Shown here in pieces: positions 61,201 through 64,000 of a DNA stretch of 64,000 bases. The position numbers and the translations under genes are program-made. This DNA comes from Undibacterium umbellatum (GTDB lineage: Bacteria; Pseudomonadota; Gammaproteobacteria; Burkholderiales; Burkholderiaceae_D), in the NCBI RefSeq assembly GCF_014284125.1, contig NZ_JACOFX010000015.1:102949-166948 (forward strand). Reading direction: 5' to 3'. Numbering within the stretch: the stretch's first letter is position 1; each line of letters opens with the position of its first letter. The notes below the pieces were generated by a model. It was not told where the DNA came from. It ran no database searches and worked only from the letters and a program-made list of their open reading frames with translations.

Positions 61201-62963
61201 TCATCGATCCTGCACCAGATGTGGCAACTTCATTTGCCGAGCGCCAGCGCCTGTTCAACCTGCCGCGCTCCAGCTGGGATGATTACGACAAGAGCCTGAT
61301 TTCTGCTGGTGGCGGCGTTTTCCCACGCACAGCAAAATCCATCAGCCTGAGTCCGGAAGCCCGTGCCGTACTGGGTATAGAAACTGCCGAACTGGCACCG
61401 GTAGAATTGCTTCGTGCTATTTTGCAGGCACCTGTCGATCTGCTCTACAACGGCGGCATAGGCACCTATGTCAAAGCCAAGTATGAGACCCATGCCCAGG
61501 TCGGCGACAAGGCAGGTGATGCCTTCCGCGTCAATGGCAATGACTTGCGCTGCAAGGTCCTGGCAGAAGGCGGTAACCTCGGTTGCACACAAAATGGCCG
61601 TATAGAATTCGCACAAAAAGGTGGCCGTATCTACACTGATGCGATTGACAATTCTGCCGGTGTTGATTGCTCTGATCACGAAGTCAATATCAAGATTTTG
61701 TTGGGTAGCATCGTTGAAGCAGGTGACCTGACACTCAAGCAGCGTAATGACTTGCTGGCTTCGATGACCGACGAAGTTGGCCATTTGGTGCTGACCGATA
61801 ACTATTATCAAAGCCAGGCGCTGGATATTGCTGCCCACAGGCCGTTGTATGTACTCGATGGCCAGCAAAGGCTGATGCAATCCCTGGAAAAACAGGGACG
61901 CTTGAACCGCGCCATTGAGTACCTGCCCAGCGATGATGAAATCTTCCATCGTAAGGCCTTGAAGCAGGGGCTGACTGCGCCAGAAGGTGCAGTAGTGCTG
62001 GCCTATGCCAAGATGTCGGTGTTTGATGAACTGGTGGCCAGCAATTTGCCGGATGATCCTTTCTTCAGCCGCGCTTTGAAGGCTTACTTCCCGCAAGTGC
62101 TGTCCGAGCGCTTTACAGAAGCGATCGCTCATCACCCGTTGAAGCGCGAAATCATCGCCACCTTCATCACCAATACCGTGGTGAACCGTGCCGGTGCTAC
62201 CTTCGTCAACTTCATTGCATCAGAAGCAGGGGCGACAGCGGCGGACGTGATCCGTGCCTTCACCCTGGCTCGCGAGATTTTTGACCTGGAAGTGCTTTGG
62301 GATCAGATCGATGCGCTTGACTATAAGGTTGATTCAAAATTGCAACTTGATCTGTTGTCCAAGTTGATCGCGATTGCCCAAAGAGCTTCACGCTGGATGC
62401 TGCGCATACGTGCGCAAAGCACCGATCTGCCAACCCTGATACAGCGTTATCAACCAGCAGCACGTGAATTACGCTGGCAACTTGATGACTGGCTGCCAGT
62501 CAATGCCCATGCCAACTGGCAAAAAGAGGCCGAGGCACTGACGCAAGCCGGTGTAGAAGCCACGCTGGCGCAAAACCTGACGGCGCTGGAATACATCTTC
62601 CCGGCGCTTGATCTGGTTGACCTGGCGCAAAGCACCAGCAGTGGGTTGGAGCAAGTAGCGCGTGCCTACTTTGGTATTGATGATGAACTCGGCCTCACAG
62701 GCTGGCGCAATCAGATCAACCGTCTGCCTACCGATACCCTGTGGCAGACCCAGGCGCGTGGCAGTGCCCGAGATGACGTGTATTCCATCGCCAGCCAGAT
62801 CACCCGTGGCATATTGTCACGCCAGGAAGAGATTGCCAACTGGCGTGCCCAGCATGCACCTGCCATAGACAGACTGACTGCCTTGCTGACCACCATCAGC
62901 GCACAGGGACCGGACCTGGCACCCGTGTCAGTGGCGTTGCGGGAATTGCGTCACCTGGCTTAA
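58203..62963 (+). CDS. gdhB: NAD-specific glutamate dehydrogenase, large (180-kDa) type
   Basis: A 1,586-residue enzyme of the large NAD-GDH class, which deaminates glutamate to 2-oxoglutarate and ammonia. The N-terminal half holds the family's regulatory ACT/PAS-like domains ([40 protein letters not shown]). The catalytic centre is in the middle (about 770-1190): [71 protein letters not shown], and [17 protein letters not shown]. The ATG at 58203 is chosen for its site aaggag 6 nt upstream. It stands alone. It lets the cell use glutamate from peptides as carbon and energy source. Confidence 0.93.
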   Translation: [1586 protein letters not shown]

Positions 62964-62992
62964 TTATTAGCATTTAGTTTTTTCGAAGGACA

Positions 62993-63036
62993 ATATAGGG
63001 CAATCACTTTGACGTGTTTGCCCTATGTTTTTTTTA
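62993..63036 (+). terminator. Rho-independent terminator after NAD-GDH
   Basis: Perfect 9-bp stem atagggcaa / ttgccctat followed by gtttttttt. Confidence 0.8.
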
Positions 63037-63062
63037 AAATTTTATTCTTGTGTTGCAAAAAA

Positions 63063-63671
63063 ATGATCAAGAGAAACTTGCAAAAAATCCTTTGCTGTCT
63101 TTTATTGCTGCCCAATACCAAGCTTTTTGCTTCTACTTCAGAATCTGTGCTTTTGAAAGAGCATGTTGTTGTTGAATTTCGCGTAGATGAAGGACAAGAT
63201 AGAAATTTTTACCCATTGGAAGTGTTGGTGCTTATGCAGGAAAAGGGTGACCTCAGCTTGGTAAAACGAAGTTTTTAGCATCCCAAGTTTGAAGTGTTCT
63301 CTAGTCGTGAAAACGAACTTTTGAAACAAGCTGTTTGGATTGCAAGTAGCAAACTGATGAGAGCAAAAAAATTTCGAAGAGTATCTAGGTGGAATGGTCA
63401 GGATATGTTGGTATATTGCCTGGCAAGCTGCGATTCTGGGACAGATTATGTATTTGCCAAAGATGGAAGCTTCAAGTCTACGTTTGAGTATGGAAATTCC
63501 AGCGAAGATTTGAAACCTGTCGTTTCATCCGGACATCTATACCAAGTTGGAAATTTTGTTTGGGCAAGGCCAAATATAAGTAATCCGAAATTTTTTCATA
63601 ATGCCGTTTTCATATTAGGCCCTGACAACAGTTTGTGTGACTTCGTGTCTTGTTCCGCACCGTTTAAGTGA
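63063..63671 (+). pseudogene. Secreted hypothetical protein broken by an in-frame TAG
   Basis: One reading frame runs from ATG 63063 to 63671 with a single TAG at 63276-63278. Before the stop, a signal peptide (MIKRNLQKILCCLLLLP..LFAS) and about 45 residues of a mature domain; after it, HPKFEVFSSRENELL and about 120 more residues to a normal stop. The two halves stay in the same frame with no gap, so this is a recent nonsense change in one gene of about 202 residues rather than two genes. I do not recognise the family. The base composition is much more AT-rich than the genes before it, suggesting transfer. Confidence 0.7.
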
Positions 63672-63748
63672 TGGCAGAGATGCGTTGTACATGTGCAATA
63701 TTTTTCAATTGATTCAATTTCGCGGCAGTCTAAAAAAACAGAATTACG

Positions 63749-63892
63749 ATGAACTACATTAGAGTATTAACAGAAGCTGGCTTAGATTTTGAAACGCAGA
63801 TCAAAGGTATAGCGGAGCCTGATCTAAATGAAATGTGCCAAGCACAAAATGTCACTCACTTACCAGAGACATATGAGGTGTACTGTCAATAG
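63749..63892 (+). pseudogene. SMI1/KNR4-like gene truncated by insertion element
   Basis: A frame of 47 codons from ATG 63749. Its pattern (AEPDLNEMCQAQNVTHLPETYEVY) resembles the start of SMI1/KNR4 proteins, which typically have LPxxYxxFL about 40 residues in. The similarity is short. The last native codon appears to be 63881-63883; codons after it and the TAG at 63890 come from the insertion element. SMI1/KNR4 proteins are often immunity proteins of polymorphic toxin systems. Confidence 0.4.
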
Positions 63893-64000
63893 CGGACACT
63901 CATGTTCTAAGCTGCCTGTGACTGCCGATTAAAATTTTCAGCAAACAAGGCTGGCGATATATTGCCAAGACGCGAGTGACGTCGCTGGCGGTTATAAAAG
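63884..64000. mobile_element. End of an IS3-family insertion element (runs off window)
   Basis: A likely element end begins at 63884 (tgtcaatagcggacactcat), where the preceding gene's reading frame is cut. Just inside it is the 3' end of an IS3-type transposase on the minus strand. The rest lies beyond position 64000. Confidence 0.7.
63907..64000 (-). CDS. IS3-family transposase OrfB, C-terminal fragment in window
   Basis: The minus-strand frame entering from the right edge reads FYNRQRRHSRLGNISPALFA and ends NRQSQAA at a TAG (63907-63909). The block Y-N-x-x-R-x-H-S-x-L-G-x-x-S-P is the C-terminal signature of IS3-family OrfB (DDE) transposases. Only about 30 residues are in the window; the catalytic residues are outside it. 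Confidence 0.85.
   Translation of the reverse strand, partial: FYNRQRRHSRLGNISPALFAENFNRQSQAA

Noticed and set aside
61230..62135. A 301-codon minus-strand frame opposite NAD-GDH
   Set aside because: Antisense shadow of a long, strongly coding gene.
63276..63278. The TAG as a pyrrolysine codon
   Set aside because: No known pyrrolysine system in this bacterial group and no methyltransferase context; a nonsense mutation is simpler.

Overview
The window looks like chromosome of a beta-proteobacterium of the Oxalobacteraceae (Burkholderiales), perhaps close to Undibacterium. This rests on a PhaP phasin beside a thiolase very like Ralstonia PhaA, a roughly 1,590-residue NAD-glutamate dehydrogenase, moderate GC content, and the general set of families. 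The assignment is by recall of families, not by a search. I see no rRNA, tRNA or CRISPR array.

Layout. 1-3.6 kb: end of a phasin gene, a phaA-like thiolase and a membrane-anchored phosphoesterase. 3.6-6.0 kb: an S9D-type serine peptidase on the minus strand. 6.2-12.5 kb: a five-gene minus-strand operon (DUF4331 protein, small lipoprotein, TonB-dependent receptor, TPR protein, HupE/UreJ-like membrane protein with an EF-hand loop). 12.8-15.8 kb: an RtcB ligase and a proton/oligopeptide symporter. 16.1-17.1 kb: a small secreted peptide with two CX3C motifs, followed by a membrane-tethered glutaredoxin-like protein. 17.1-24.8 kb: a chemoreceptor, an active/inactive M16 peptidase pair and a second S9D peptidase. 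24.9-27.5 kb: an orphan receiver protein and a LytS/LytTR-type two-component pair. 27.8-38.4 kb: metabolic and transport genes (TatD, EamA, CocE-like hydrolase, degenerate GGDEF, PLP enzyme, two periplasmic binding proteins, Yip1, NIPSNAP, SDR), with a 144-bp palindromic element at 34.6 kb. 38.4-42.7 kb: a repeat-like gap, then three AIM24/TIGR00266 paralogues and an M48 protease. 42.9-46.7 kb: a LysR regulator, a small secreted protein and a DeaD-type helicase with two copies of its RNA-binding domain. 47.0-50.0 kb: a second twin-CX3C protein plus tethered glutaredoxin, here in an operon with a TonB-dependent receptor. 50.1-57.9 kb: a papain-like protease fused to a serine hydrolase, a parvulin lipoprotein, an ArsR/AHSA1 pair, an M28 peptidase and two hypotheticals. 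58.2-63.0 kb: NAD-glutamate dehydrogenase. 63.0-64.0 kb: a decayed accessory edge with a gene carrying an in-frame stop, an SMI1/KNR4-like fragment, and the end of an IS3-family element.

Two themes run through the window. First, there are many peptidases (two S9D, an M16 pair, S15-like, M28, M48, C1) together with peptide and amino-acid uptake genes (POT symporter, OppA-like and SBP_bac_3-like proteins) and glutamate dehydrogenase, which suits an organism living on peptides. Second, one small module occurs twice, at 16.3-17.0 kb and 47.0-47.8 kb: a secreted CX3C...CX3C protein next to a 132-residue membrane-anchored glutaredoxin-like protein. This pairing is my main candidate for an undescribed system.
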